Program-made: the position numbers and the translations under genes
Shown: positions 23,320-36,173 of the stretch, one piece after another
Layout of the letters: each line of letters opens with the position of its first letter
Position numbering within the stretch: position 1 is the stretch's first letter
The notes under the pieces: model-generated
Database searches by the model: none
What the model saw: only the letters and a program-made list of their open reading frames with translations
Told to the model about the DNA's origin: nothing
Source: Archegozetes longisetosus
Lineage: Eukaryota; Arthropoda; Arachnida; Sarcoptiformes; Trhypochthoniidae
NCBI GenBank assembly: GCA_018873245.2
Contig: JAEMBT020000002.1
Coordinates: forward strand, 868,001-932,000
Direction of reading: 5' to 3'
DNA: 64,000 bases

Positions 23320-25080
23320 GAGTCTTCTTAACAATATAAGTGAAACAGCATTTTATTAACTCTTTTATTGAAGAGAAGCCAAATAAGTTTATTAAGTGAT
23401 CAGGTTTCATAATTCTTTAATCATTTATTTTCCTTGTTATAATCTGATCTTTATTTGAGTAGAAATATTTCTTTTCAAAGTCATTTACATTGAATACAAG
23501 TAAAAAATTATCTCAAAATACTATAATATTAACCGCATATTTTTGTCAATGGAGTTCCTCTATAAGTACAACATTACAAACTGCAGTATACCTTAAAAGC
23601 ACAACAAATCTTCAATGATTAAAAGCCGATCAGTGATTTTGGAGATGTGGAAATTTTTATCAAATGTTCGCTAAATTGATTTGTCCTTTAGTGAAACCCT
23701 CATACTTGATATCAAAATATCGGCTTGTTACAATTGTATGTCGAAATTCAATGTTTTACTAGAGATAATAAAATTTCCTAAACTTGAAGCGCTATACAAT
23801 TATGTCAGGGATCTGTTTGCTTTATTCGAAACAAACTTCTACAACATATTTCATTAATACTTAACTTAAGAAAGTCTTAGAACGAAAGTCACATAGAAAT
23901 CGATGGAAATAATCAGAAATATTTATGCTAAGCGTAATTAAGATTAAAAATTTGAAAAAGAACTGCTCAAATATAAGCCATATAAGTGAACCCATTAGGC
24001 AATAACTATATTTGGAGCTCTAAATTATTTAAGTAAACCTTTAACTGATTGCTATCTTTGAATAGTTTGAAAACTACCAATAAGTTGGTAAGTAGTTTGG
24101 TATGTATTTAATCTTTTCGTCAATTCTTGGAAAAATTGATATAGCCTCAATGCCTAAAGTCTATTAAGTTCAAGGATAGGATACTCTCTAGATGTTCCTA
24201 ACTTGTTCTAAAGTTTTACAGTTTACTCTTATTTTACAATGATTTCGTATGATTTTTAGAAACTAACTTTCTATCAGAAAATCAGCTCTTTCGCAATAAA
24301 ACAAGTTCTCATTTCTTAAGGACGATTTAATTGAAAATTCATGGGAATGCAGTCAATTAAATTGAAATAAAATGCTAGGATGGGTAAAATTATAGCTTTA
24401 AATAGTCAACTCTTTAAAAGTATTTCTATTTTTGGAGTCGAATCGCAGATATTTTCTTTGATTATCCGTGACTTTCAATGTCAAAAATTTTTTCTTGTTT
24501 CACAAGATTAAAAATCAATTAATTGACTAATCAAAATAAAATCAATAAACACGTGGAAAATTACAGATGAATTAATAAGAAGTTAGTCATAGAAAAAAAT
24601 TCATTGAAAAGTTTCTAAATCTAGTTTAATGTCTTAACCAATGAATAGAAAGTCAATTCATGAAAGACATAAAAATTTTTGATAGCATTCTTGAAAATTC
24701 TATTTCAACCTTCATCAAAGAAAGTGCCTCTTAAGATACTTTACAGTATATTTTCACTAAATATTTTCAATGTATTTACAATTTTTCATATTTTCTACAT
24801 AAGTAATTGTAGTAAATTTTCGAAACTTCAATAAAAATTTAACAAAAACAAATAATTAATTTGATTATTCAAAAAAAGCTTATCAGATATTCTTATATAG
24901 AATAATGAAAATTTTAAAGATTATATAATGTCTAATTTAAACTTCTTATTAATAATGAATAAAACTATTGCTAAAGCATAAGACATGATGGGTTGAAATC
25001 CCGTGTCGATTATCATAAAAAACACAATGCTTATAAATTAAATATGAAAAAAGCGAAAGAAGAAGGAAATTTTGTTGATT
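23320..25080. other. Spacer between copies E and F
   Basis: AT-rich; no gene or paired inverted repeat recognised in about 1.75 kb. Confidence 0.35.
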
Positions 25081-25084
25081 TCTC

Positions 25085-26953
25085 TCATGCCGGAATGCTT
25101 TCAAGAATTTCGATTAGCGGCGGAAGTATTGACTTATATCTAGTAGAATTTGTGTGAGTCATTCGTGGTTTTGAAGCTTTGAATATTTTCGAGCACTGAT
25201 CAGTATCTCGTCTGTATTGAGTGCATATATGGCCCAACATCTGTCCGGTATATCCTTCGAGTAGCTGTTCGATGAGTATTATTGTCTCGTGATTACAACT
25301 AGGGGAAGTGCTTTCAGCCGCCTCGTGTGATATGCATTCTTCGAATTTGTAATAATTGCTAATTTTTTAAATGCAGAATTCGAATTAAAAATTGAAAATT
25401 ATAACTACTTTTAAAATTTGATAACATTTTATACTCTAATGGTTACTAGTTAGACATTTATAAAAACCTTGAATCAATATCACGCTTGATTCACTCGTTT
25501 AATTAACGCACAAATAAATTAGTAAAGCTTCGTTATAATGAACTTAAGTGTAATAGAAATGTATGGGCAGTCACAAGGATATCATTGATAGAAAACTAAT
25601 AAACTAAGTTCATATTAACGAATCGATTATACAGTCTCTCAAGTCCACTATAGCGAACTTTTACTGTATTATTTAAAAAATTAGTAACTTAGCTATTTTT
25701 GGTTACGGAAACCCCCAAGTCCAGAACCTTGTCTTTTGGGATAAAAAAATTTGTTCAGCAATAAATTAAACTATTAGGTAGTTACTAAGAATATTATGTA
25801 ATTTTGACATTAATTTTGAATTTCATTAATTTATTTCACGTATTTGCTGTGTGTGGTCTAAAATTTTGAAATTAATCGAAAATAATTTCTTAAATCAATA
25901 ATCAAAATGAGGAAACACCTAAAAACTGTTCGAAGGCTAGATATTCATATACAATAAGCGAGTCATCATTTAACGTGTCATCAACTTATTGCTTCTGACA
26001 TTAAGCTAAGATTTTCTCAACTTTTAACATAATTCAAGAGAGCTGAAGACAAAATTTTGAATATTTAAGGAAGGTAGATCTGTTTCGTTCAAGAAGAGAT
26101 CTCTATTCAAAGGGATATTATTCAATCTTAGTCTAATCAAAACATTCCGCAATATTTTTCTTAATTTTCAGAAACTTCAGACTAATATCTAATCCAAATT
26201 TCAAATTAGAGCCTGTTTTAACGACAGTTTCTAAAATCTAGTTTAAAAATTCATGACTTAAAAGATTAAAATATCAGGTATTCAACTTTTACTTTATCCA
26301 GAATTTTATATGGTATTCTGAAGAAATATTCTCCAAAATATTATCGAATAATGGGTCTACATACCAGCAAATTAGTCCAATTTTTAAATTTTCAGGTGCG
26401 TTACGCGTAGCCATTGCCTCATCAATCAATTTAGTCATACATTTATTGCCACCCGATTTAATAGAATTTAGACATTTTGCCATTCCCAGAATATCTTTCT
26501 TTCCTCTCTTGAAAGTACAGTAGTATTTATTCTTTCTGATAACTCCATACATCAAAAGTGTTGTCACTTGATATGGAAACGCTTTAAGACATCTTTTCGC
26601 ATAGTCCTTAACGTAAAATTCTTTCTGAATCTTTTCTCTGAATAAAATTTTTCTTCATAAATTTTTACATATTTTATACAATTTTCTATGACTTACGAAC
26701 AAAAATAATCTCTTTCGGCTTCGCTTTCGGGAATTTTTCTTTTGGGGTCACCAAAAAAGAATAGCCAGCGAGTCGTTTCATCCATTTTTTGGTGATCGCA
26801 TTCAGTTTGCTTCTGGGCTCCACTAAAATCTTTGTGATAAAAAAGTTTGCCATAAGTTTTAAAAACTTTAGAAATTAATATAACAATTATTTTACCAACT
26901 GATAGAACAATAGTTAGGCTTAAAAGTCCTAGAACTGTCGTGGATAACATCAT
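25085..26953 (-). CDS. 12-Cys secreted family, copy F (267 aa), GDP subgroup
   Basis: Exons 26953-26697, 26637-26365 and 25358-25085 (804 nt) are in phase. The N-terminus is longer than usual: a hydrophobic helix (TVLGLLSLTIVLSVG), then a second hydrophobic stretch (KIIVILISKVF) before the first Cys (TEC), so it could be a signal peptide with an extended propeptide or an unrecognised intron, though the obvious candidate there (73 nt) would break the frame. It then has FFFGDPKRKIPES and YFC; DYAKRC, FPYQVTTLLMYGV, YYCTFKRGKK, AKCLNS, NKC and IGLIC; TG|C; EECISHEA, PSC, HICTQYRRD, TDQC and a tail with SILPPLIEIL. All 12 cysteines are kept. The roughly 1-kb intron 2 holds relics of CAGTAAAA-type MITE ends (25630-25668). 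Confidence 0.82.
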
Positions 26954-26959
26954 TATTTA

Positions 26960-29900
26960 CTAGTATTTATTTATTCAGAGCTCGATAAAAAAATTGGCAG
27001 TCTTTTCCAAAACGAGATTTAAAACTTTTTGACTTAAATCTTAATCTTTTATAAGAAAATTTATTTTTCAAGTTAGATACTTAGATAATAAAACTTTTCT
27101 TAAACTATTAAACTTTTACTCTAGTGATGAACTGGGTCAATAATTAAGCTATTTAAAGAGTATAGTAGAAACTTTTTAAATACAGTATTGAATGCGTCAA
27201 AACTTAGTGCTTGAGTGAGAAATTCTATGACGATTCATATCTCGCTTCCACTATTGAGACTTTACCTTCAAGTAACATTCGGTATATATATAAGAGAAAA
27301 ATTTTCCGAAAAACATGACATAAAAACTTGTTGGCCTGCATTTCGCTAAATCTTAGATTAAACTTTTCAAATTGAGATATAGAGAGAGAAAATTCGTAAT
27401 AACATTATTATTATTATTATTGAATATGTAATTTTCAAGGCACTAGTTTCTTAATAGTGAAAAAACAGTTTTTCCGATTTCTTTTAGCGATAAGACAAAT
27501 ATTGATTATATTTTGATGCTATTATATATTCAAGAAGTGTTTCGATTATATCCTTGAAAAATGTTATTTTTTGGTCGATATTTCTAGATGTATTTTGAAT
27601 TTAAGTCAAAATTGCTATAGTTTCAGTATTAAATGCTTTGCTGGAAGAACGGAATAAGTGAGCACTATGAAACCTGTCGCTTAGCACGTTCTTCATACGG
27701 AATATTTTGCTTGTAATGCTTCGCTTAAATTAGCGTATATTTAGTAATTTTCCGCTGAATTTCAAGCACTTATTGGTATGAATAGCAAACTATAATTTCT
27801 AATTTATGATAATTATTCAATTTATAAAATAGATTTTATATGAATTGTTTCTATGGTTCCTTGTTAAAAAATACTTTCTCAATCTTGTTATTTTTATGGC
27901 TTTTTAATGTTTGAATTTATTTAATTTCATCTAATCTTTGTCTTCTATGAAATTCTCGCTAATTTTCAATTAAAAAATATTATGTTTACAAATATTGTGA
28001 AACTCATGATTTCGTGAGAATGTGTAGAAGTAATAAAGCAAATAACAAGAAAATATTTATTTAAATGAAAGTAAGATATTTTGACCGATTTAGTATTTTT
28101 TATCTGAAAATAAATAGAATCTTGAACTAAAGTTCAGCTAAGGGGTTAATAGCTCTCACTTTCTCATAAGACCTAAATCCTTGCCGAATTTTGGTACCAT
28201 TCTAATTCCATTTCTTCTTAGAAAAGATAAGAAATAATTTTAAAAGACTCAAAATCAATGTTCAGATCATTCAAACCTAAGAATAAAAATTTTAATCTCT
28301 AGGTACTCTCGTTGTGAATTACATCTCTTATTTTAAGCATAAAATTGAAGGTATTTTCCGAAAATTCAGGAAAAAAACTTTCCTACACATTTAAACCAAG
28401 GAGTTTATGAGAGTGGACTACGTGTGTCACCATTGAAAATGTCATTGATTCCTGCTCCTCTCATGATTAGTTTTTGGAGGAACCTATATTTTGATAAATA
28501 GATCACTGCCGACAAGGAGTGGATGGCATTAGGAAAGTCCAAGAACTTTTGATCATATTTTCTTATTACTTTTGATTAAAGAAAGCGTGTTATATACCAG
28601 ACAGTTTTCATTGAGTTCAATAATGTTTCCGAGATTACTTTTCCTAAGACCTGTTCACTAATAGTGATATTACTCTAGAGGTTAAAATATCTATAGTTTT
28701 GTTGCGTCCTGACATTCAGAAAATCCACTTATTTGTTTTGATGCAATCATTATTTGTCATATATAAATATCAATTTTGTCAAAGTTTGGGTAGGTTAAAA
28801 AATGATCTAACTTTGAGAGCCTTGAACGAAATATTAATTTCATGAAAAATTATATTTTATAAATATTTGTTTTCTCTTCGAAATAATAAATGATAAATTT
28901 ATTGAAATTTTAATTAATAAAAGTTACTAATTTGATGCCTAATTCTTAATTATTTGAATTTCCTTTACGTTTCTGTAGTGATTTGTCAAACAACTATTTA
29001 ATATAAAACTTCGGATTCATTTTAATTCACTAGAAAAATGTTTTGTTTTGACAGATGATTGCAAAACATCTTTTTAGAAATCAAATTAAATTTTCTGATG
29101 CAAGTCAAAAATTGAAGTAAACAACTTCCATATTAATGAATGTTTATTTAATTGAAAGTTTTAATGTTTTAAGAGTTAACTTCATTTTAATCTTCATGAG
29201 AGAATATTAGCGAGAACTTCAAAAAACATTAATTTTGGTCCCAAACGTGGATCGCGGATGTTGCAGATCATGACTTAGTTTAATTTAAGTTTAAGTTGTA
29301 CTGGTTAGTGTAACTAAACTTATGTTTGCAAAGCATATTTTGTCAGGGCTCATGCTCTAGGGGAGAAGGGCGTCCTTTCAGAATTTTTCGAAATTTAAGG
29401 AGTTTAAACTCATCGAATTTGAAAAAGGAAATTTTCGATGTTGGGAACTTTTACAAAAATTTTAGTCTATGGTTTTTGAGAATTTCTCCCAATTCTAAAG
29501 TTTATTACCAATAAAGGTTCTCAAGTTCAAAATTTGATCCATTTGTCTTAGATTCATGAAATTTATACCTTCGTTTTATGCTAAATTGTGTATTTTTCCA
29601 GCCAAATCTTACCTTATTCAAACCTATCTTGCAATCAAAACTATCCATTTACAATTAGGATCAAATCCAAAAAGGCTTCTTATTTTTGAGATTTCCAAGG
29701 AGGATCTACACCATTTCTATACCCACTTTGCAAACTCTGTTTATTAAATGCTATTATTCATTAGCAGCAATATTGTTACAATCCTGATAAAAAATCATGT
29801 GATTCGAAGGTTTACAAAGAAATATCCATGTGATATTTAGTATTTTATAATCATATTTAGACTTTTGTTTCCTTAAAAAAATTGTATAAGTGCATTGGTT

Positions 29901-30005
29901 ATGATTATATGCTAACCTTATAAAGTTCAGTAAGCAAATACCTTTATTATTTTTAAACTTTATAGCAAAAATTTTGAATAATATGCAATAGTTCACTGAA
30001 ACTCA
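26960..30005. other. Spacer between copies F and G/H
   Basis: Three kilobases without a supported gene. Short plus-strand frames at 29326-29514 and 29556-29747 carry no recognisable domain. No paired transposon ends were found. Confidence 0.3.
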
Positions 30006-30009
30006 AGCT

Positions 30010-33000
30010 TCAAGAATAGAGAATATTAATCAAAGGTGGTAACAGTGATTTTGGATTATTTTGAGAGCTCAGTCTTTTCGGTGTTTTGTCGACTAATTTT
30101 CCGCATTTGTCACTGTCTTCGGTATAATCTCCACATAGCAATGTCAACACATCGTGTGCATATCCATCGATAATGCGTTCAATTTCTACGCGATTTGCTT
30201 CTGTACAGATAGGTTTGCCTTCTTTGTCGACTTCGGCCAGTACACATTCTTTGAGGAGATAGTAGTTACTATTGAAAAATAAGTTATCAAATTGTTATCA
30301 AATTAATTGACATATAATTTATGAGTCAGCTATCTTTCAATAAAGAGATAGGATTTAGGCTAACAATACTTTTAAATAAGTTTTGCCTGTGTTAGTACAA
30401 TGTAAGTATACCCTCACTCAACTTATATAAAAGTATATTTAGCATCAACATTCGACTTTAGTCAAACTTTAATTATTCAGAAATTGAATACTTGTCATTT
30501 ATCAGAAAAGACTATTGATTTAAAATAAGTAGTAAAATTCGAACCGTAACAAATCAATGGATTTTTTTAGGTATGGGTTAATTTTGTGGATATGTTGGTC
30601 TAACGGAACTATTAAGACTCGAATTCCTGAATAATATTTGACTCTATTAGATGAGGTCAATTGTTGAGTACATGCTTATTCTAATTTATTAACTTTACTC
30701 AACGTACGCTTGTTCAACAAATTCGATCATAAACATAGGAACCTCCGTCACAGTTCGGATTTGATTAACTTTCAATAAGAGTATGCACTATCGTTGAAAA
30801 TACTCTGCATTGAGATTTTGATACTTTTGTATTATACAGGTAAGTGTACAGTCAACGAATTGAGTATGTCACGAAATATAATTTAATAAATTTTAATAGA
30901 TTAGTGCGTACGTGTCACCTCGAATATAGGATTAAGATAGGAGGGAGAATATCTGGACAAGTTGTGGGCAGTCCAACTGATCTGGCCACGCGTTATAACA
31001 CAAAACCCGTTGATATTAAAAAGTTATTAAAAATTTTCATTGAGTGATATGCATAATTCGTTGACTTATTTTTATCAAAAAGTGCAAAAGAGTATTTTCA
31101 ATGATAGTATAGTAATTTAATTATTGGTGATCAAGCAAAATTGATTTTTATTAATCATACTTCTTTTATCAATATTTTAATTTTAAAAAATTAAGACTGA
31201 AATTTTACTTCTATTTACTTGAAAGAATAATAACTTGTCTCAAGTTAAAGTCGAATATACTTAGTTTCTCTAAAAGCAGATGGCAGTTTGAGTTCAAATT
31301 TTCTAATTATAGTTTTAATTTGATATCGATGTGTATCTTATGTTTCACAAAGTCGCAAATAAAGCCAGTATTCTTTTGACTCTATCTCTAACTCTATGTC
31401 GAGGTATACTCTTTAACTCACCAATTTTAAATTTTAAAAATTTATAAAATTATAATCCAAAATGAGTTAGATGGTTAATTTCAAATAAAAAACTTATGAG
31501 ATTAGGTTTATTATTTCCTTAAGGTACGGCACAAAAATCTAAGCAAATCCAACGAAGCTAATGTAATATAAATAAATTAACCTAACATAACCCAACAGCC
31601 ATATAAGGTCAACTTAGGTTAGGTTAGCGGTTTAACATGCGTAGTGCTCTCTGCAAAATTTGAGTTTTGTTTTATTTAAATGATAAAAAGTGACTTAAAA
31701 TTATAGTTTAAAAGCATTATTCTATGGAGTCAGAAGAGAACTGATCGACATGGAGTTACTCCCTTGACTCCGTAGAGTCAAAAAAATGATGCAACAAATA
31801 AATACCTAAAACATTACTTACCAACAGGCCAATGGAATTTTCATCTTATTCTCGTGGTAGTTTTCTATTCCCTGCAATCTATCTACATAAGTATGCATAC
31901 ATTTGTCTCCAAAATGTTTTAATTTGTTGGCACATTTTCCAATCGATACAAATGCGTCTTTTCTTCTTTGGTTAGTACAATAGCCTTTGTTAGTCTTCGC
32001 CACACCATATGCAAAAACACTAGTCACCTGTCGCGGAAATGTGTCCAAACACTTCGACGCGTAATCTTTAATACATTTCTCATGATTTGTAATTGCTCTG
32101 AGAATAAATTGAAGAGTTTCAGAATGATCGAATTTTTAAATTTTAGTTTAATAAAAAGTGATTCATTTGATAAAAAGTCAAATCAGACCTGCAATGAGTA
32201 TTCATTTCAACCCTGGTTACGGGAATCTATATTCGGGATCTCCTAATAGCAGGAGTTTTTGCATACATAAATCCGCATTAGCATCAGTTTTACAGCTTTT
32301 TTTATTTTTCTGTCCATAAGTAAAGCAGCAAAGACTTGCTAACAAAATTGTGATAAAAATTTTCATTCTAAATCGTTCTTGATCTATAAACTGTCTCTCA
32401 AACAAATACTGCGATTTACTTCTAAAGACTTGGAACTTTACGATACTTTGGAAATTTTATAACTGACGCAAACACTTGAGTCAAATAAAGAGTGATTGAC
32501 GAATGAGTAAATAATTATTGGTTTGAGAAGTCTTAACCAATTGTCAATCAAATTGAATAATCATACTCATTAGCTATGAGCCTCCTAAACCCGCATTCGA
32601 GGATAGCATAAACCAATTTTAAGTTTACTACAAATAATTCACTTATTAATCGCGCTTAAAAATCAAAATTCTTTTTATATAAGAAATTTTAATCTAACAT
32701 TTTCATGAACTAAATTATTCGGCCGAAAATCTTGCAGTTTTATACGAGTTTTTCAAACTTGATGATACAAAATCCTAGATGTTCTTGTGTTTTGCGGGTT
32801 TGTCATGATATGCATATCTAATTTATATAACTTTTGACAGAAAAATCGTAAGTCTTGAATATCCTTAGAGTCACCTTCGGATTGAAATATTGAAGGATTG
32901 CTTAATTTTTTTACTTAATAATAGCAGCTATCAAAATGGCAAGAATGGTTTCGTCAATATTTAATGTCTTTTATCTTAGGCTTTGAATGCAGTAAAAAAG

Positions 33001-33529
33001 TCTCAAGGTTTCAAGTGCCAATACTATTTTATATTGAAAAATAAAAATAAAAGTATTGATAAAGTGTTCAAATCCACCTTTGAAAAGATGACACATGCAT
33101 ATGTATTAGGTAGCCTCAATTAATGCCGCTTTTCAAAAAAGAATTGAATTACTAAAATCATTCCGCAAATCTAATAAAATTTAAATTTCAGAAAGAATTG
33201 AAATTTTGAAAAGTATTTAGTTAAAAATTTTCATAAGAAAACAAAATTAAAGAATAACTCTGAATTTTTTTTGGTGAAATTTTCTAAGCTATTGAGTACT
33301 TTATTACCTAACAATCACATAATAGATAAAAAATGTTAACGTGATCTCACCTGCAATGAATATTCATTTCTTTTCTTTTTTCAGGAAACTTAAAATCAGG
33401 ATCTCCAAGTAACAGCAATTTTTGCATACATTGATCAGCTTTATCTTCATAACCGCATCCGTTTCTAGTTTTATTGACGCTCTGGCCATAGGTAGAATAA
33501 ATAAAAAGTAAAACTAAAATAGTTTTCAT
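30010..33529 (-). CDS. 12-Cys secreted family, copy H/G (237 aa if upstream exon 1 is used)
   Basis: There are two candidate first exons and a single set of downstream exons. The upstream first exon (33529-33351) is intact: signal peptide TILVLLFIYSTYG, NGC, an extra Cys in ADQC, LLLLGDPDFKFPE and IHC, ending AG before GTGAGA. Joined to exon 2 (32097-31822) and exon 3 (30268-30010) it gives 714 nt in frame. Exon 2 has an extra Cys (HEKC), then DYASKC, FPRQVTSVFAYGV, GYCTNQRRK, GKCANK, DKC and KIPLAC. Exon 3 has KECVLAE, PIC, LLCGDYTED, SDKC and SLLPPLINIL. The nearer first exon (32366-32189) is frameshifted. So the working transcript is probably the chimera of the far exon 1 with exons 2-3; that splice choice is inference. 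Confidence 0.75.
32189..32366 (-). pseudogene. Broken proximal exon 1 of copy G
   Basis: The signal peptide (MKIFITILLASLCCFTYG) is followed by KSC, ADLCMQKLLLLGDPEYRFP and then a stop (TAA). One base is missing in the Pro codon; past it the other frame continues with an EMNTHC end and the normal donor (AG before GTCTGA), matching the distal first exon 33529-33351. Length is 1 mod 3 instead of 2. A single-base frameshift, or an assembly error. Confidence 0.8.
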
Positions 33530-33534
33530 TATGA

Positions 33535-34585
33535 CTCTTTAAAGTCTCGTAATACTTGATTGAGTCAACTATATTATTGAACACAAATCTACAGTTTTTC
33601 TTATTTTTATAGAAATAGTAAAACTCAATATTAACCTTAGGTTTAGAGGTGATTATCATAATAATCATTTTTTATTATCATAAAAGACGTAAATTCCAAA
33701 CTATTTACAGAAAATTGATTCAAAATGTTTTTCTCTTTCCCTGATATAAGTAAAAAGCGAAAGTATATTTTATTCGTCTATTTCAGCAGAATTTCATTTA
33801 TCGTATGCCTTAAGGATTAAAAAATTTCTTCACTAGTTCTTCTTGGCATATAAATAAAAATTTATCAATAGACGAATAGCTAGGAATAAATACTTTGATT
33901 AAAAAAGTTCATTGAGGGCTAACTCATAAATTTGAGAACGCTTTAGTCAAGATAAATGTTTAAAGAAATAGACTCAGCTAGAAAAATGTGGAGCACTTGT
34001 GGAGCTTTATATCAGCTATTTATGGGCAAAACTTTCATTAACTACTTATGATATCTAGTCGAGAAGTAATCTAAATTCATTTCGAATGGTATCTCTTGTA
34101 AAGTAATAAAAATATTTTATCACTCGAACTAATTTATATTCTATATTCAAATAATTCTCTGAAAACCTTAAAAAATTAATTTTGACTTAAAAGCAGACTT
34201 TTATTTACTCGGATAAACGAAAAATTAAAAAATAGTTGTGTTCTGCATGTTTACCTAAACAAAACTTTTATTGCGCAATGTATGTTATTTAGAAAGTTTG
34301 ATAATCGGATTGAAGGTCTGATCTTTTAAATTAGTGAGTTTGGTTCAGAAAACTTATTTTGATTTCATTGAGCTTCCAAATACTAAGTTTTATTGAGTAC
34401 GAGGTAGCATTCAATTAATGCTGTAAATATCTATTCACAGATTTTGTTTTTTTGTTTTAAGACTAATATCAGAAAGCAAAACAAACTTTTCATTTTTCAT
34501 ATTTTTCAATACAGAGTAAAACTAGTAAAAATAGAGCTTAAATGAAAAAATTTTCAAGAGAAACATTGATTGTCAGAAATTTTAA
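33535..34585. other. Spacer between copy H/G and the second hAT element
   Basis: No gene recognised. The promoter of the distal first exon (33529) is expected at its left end; no clear motif seen. Confidence 0.35.
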
Positions 34586-34593
34586 CTTATAAG

Positions 34594-35331
34594 TAGTGAA
34601 TACAGTTTTCGGCTTGACGCCGAATTTAGACTTTAAGGTCGAATTTCATCGCCGAATCAAACAAAAAAGATTCGGCGCGGACCGAATTCACGCCGAATAA
34701 ACCGAATTTTAAGCAATTTTTGATTGAAGTTGAGTATTATTCATGCATTTTTTATATATTGTCTCTAAACAAAAAACATATAACTGTATATTTAAAAAAC
34801 TGTAAACAATAATACATTCAAATAGTAAGTCAATTAATGCTAAGGTTTTAAATTAAAAATACACACTTTACGTAAACATTATATATTAAATCATGTTTGA
34901 CAGAAGAAGTTCCTGATAATCAAGAGATTAATGCTTTAACTTATTGGGTTAATAGTTCTCATAAATTTGCGAAATTATCCAAAATTGCAATATCTTTCTT
35001 ATGTATGGCATATGGCAGTTGTGATGCCGAAAGATCATTCAGTAAAATGAGAGATATTAATACTATCAAAAGAAATCGCATCAATTCAGACACGCTTAAA
35101 ATTCAAATGATTATATATTTTAATGGAGATATTGAACAAAGGCTTGTTAATTATTAAATTGTATTAATAGAATGATGCTGTTATAAAGCTTGATTATTCA
35201 ATAAAAATTTATGTAATTTTTTTAAGCCGAATTTCACCGCCGAATTATGAAAAATTTGTTCGGGTTGAAGGTTAAGCCGAATCTCGCCGCCGAATTCAGA
35301 CTCGTCTTCACGCCGAATACTGTATTCACTA
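34594..35331 (+). mobile_element. Internally deleted hAT element, 738 bp
   Basis: Ends TAGTGAATACAGTTTTCGGC and TAGTGAATACAGTATTCGGC (reverse complement) with an exact 8-bp duplication CTTATAAG (34586-34593, 35332-35339). Both subterminal regions are packed with CGCCGAAT/GCCGAA motifs, GC-rich compared with the rest. The only coding remnant is the hAT dimerisation end (34897-35157). Confidence 0.94.
34897..35157 (+). pseudogene. hAT transposase C-terminal (dimerisation) remnant
   Basis: About 86 codons with NALTYWVNSSHKFAKLSKIA, then SCDAERSFSKMRDI and NRINSDTLK, the hAT C-terminal dimerisation region with the catalytic-type Glu in AERSFS. There is no ATG at the start of the frame and no other part of the transposase in the element. 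It could still be expressed as a short dimerisation peptide if spliced or started elsewhere. Confidence 0.85.
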
Positions 35332-35339
35332 CTTATAAG

Positions 35340-35940
35340 TGAGGAAGGCTTAGATCAATTATCGAAATACAGCGTTTAAAAAGATGATCAAACCAACAAT
35401 AGTCGTAATTTAATTTTACATTTTTCTTCTTGAAAACATTTTATTAATCAAACGGTTGTAGTGATACCGAAGCAGGAATTTGATTGTTTTCGGGACACTA
35501 TTAAACATTATATAATATCAGCATAAAATCTCATTAATCCGACGAAGAGAATATATTTATGAATGAGGGCAACAACGAACTGGGTCTCTTCCGAGTGGCC
35601 AACTTCTGGGACGACTTATCGATCACGCTCGAACATTTATCGCTATGAGAAGAAAAACTACTATCTTGATCATTACCCTAAGATTTATTATTTCTTATGT
35701 GGGAATGTCAAGTATATATCTAAGCATAAATGCAAGAGAGGCACCTTTGCAAATTTTATGCTTAGCTTAAAACGTCTTTCAAAGTTGAAAAGCAAAAGTG
35801 GAAGTAAAATAAGTACTAATGTATAATAATTATCAATTCACAATAAAGATTTTAATATACAAAATAATTACATATAATTTAGAAAATCTTTATTACTTGT
35901 TATTTATGACTAAAAAAATTGAAAGGGTCGAACTTGCATT
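35340..35940. other. Spacer with an unassigned ORF
   Basis: A plus-strand ORF at 35563-35826 (87 aa, Lys/Tyr-rich, no domain I recognise) has no splice or family support. Nothing else seen. Confidence 0.3.
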
Positions 35941-35944
35941 TATA

Positions 35945-36171
35945 CGTAGGGATAAAAAGTCATGGTAAAAGTAAATTTGATTTCAAAACCAGTTTAATCA
36001 CAGTAATAGAGAAATCCTTTCTTTTATAAATACTGCTATCACCCATAAACTAAGTGTCACAAAAAAATCAATATTTGATTGTCATTCCTTGAGCCGCAAT
36101 GACCACTTCAATGAGCTTCGGCATAGAACTGATAGTTCTCCAACGTTTTGTCACAACTTTTTATCCTTACG
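35945..36171 (-). mobile_element. Tc1-like MITE, 227 bp, first of a tandem trio
   Basis: Inverted ends CGTAGGGATAAAAAGTCATG and CGTAAGGATAAAAAGTTGTG, with TA at 35943-35944 and 36172-36173. On the minus strand the interior near the 36171 end reads RWRTISSMPKLIEVVIAAQG, the C-terminal tail of Tc1-type transposases, showing it is a deletion derivative of a coding element. Confidence 0.8.
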
Positions 36172-36173
36172 TA

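Noticed and set aside
24975-25015. A GGGTTGAAATCCCG stretch resembling a tRNA T-arm.
   Set aside because: No acceptor stem, D-arm or anticodon arm can be drawn around it.
26820-26896. A possible extra intron in the long N-terminus of copy F (GTAAAATA...TTTTAG).
   Set aside because: At 73 nt it is not a multiple of three and would put the first Cys and the rest of exon 1 out of frame.
35563-35826. 87-aa Lys/Tyr-rich ORF between the hAT element and the Tc1 trio.
   Set aside because: No domain recognised; composition is typical of AT-rich non-coding DNA.
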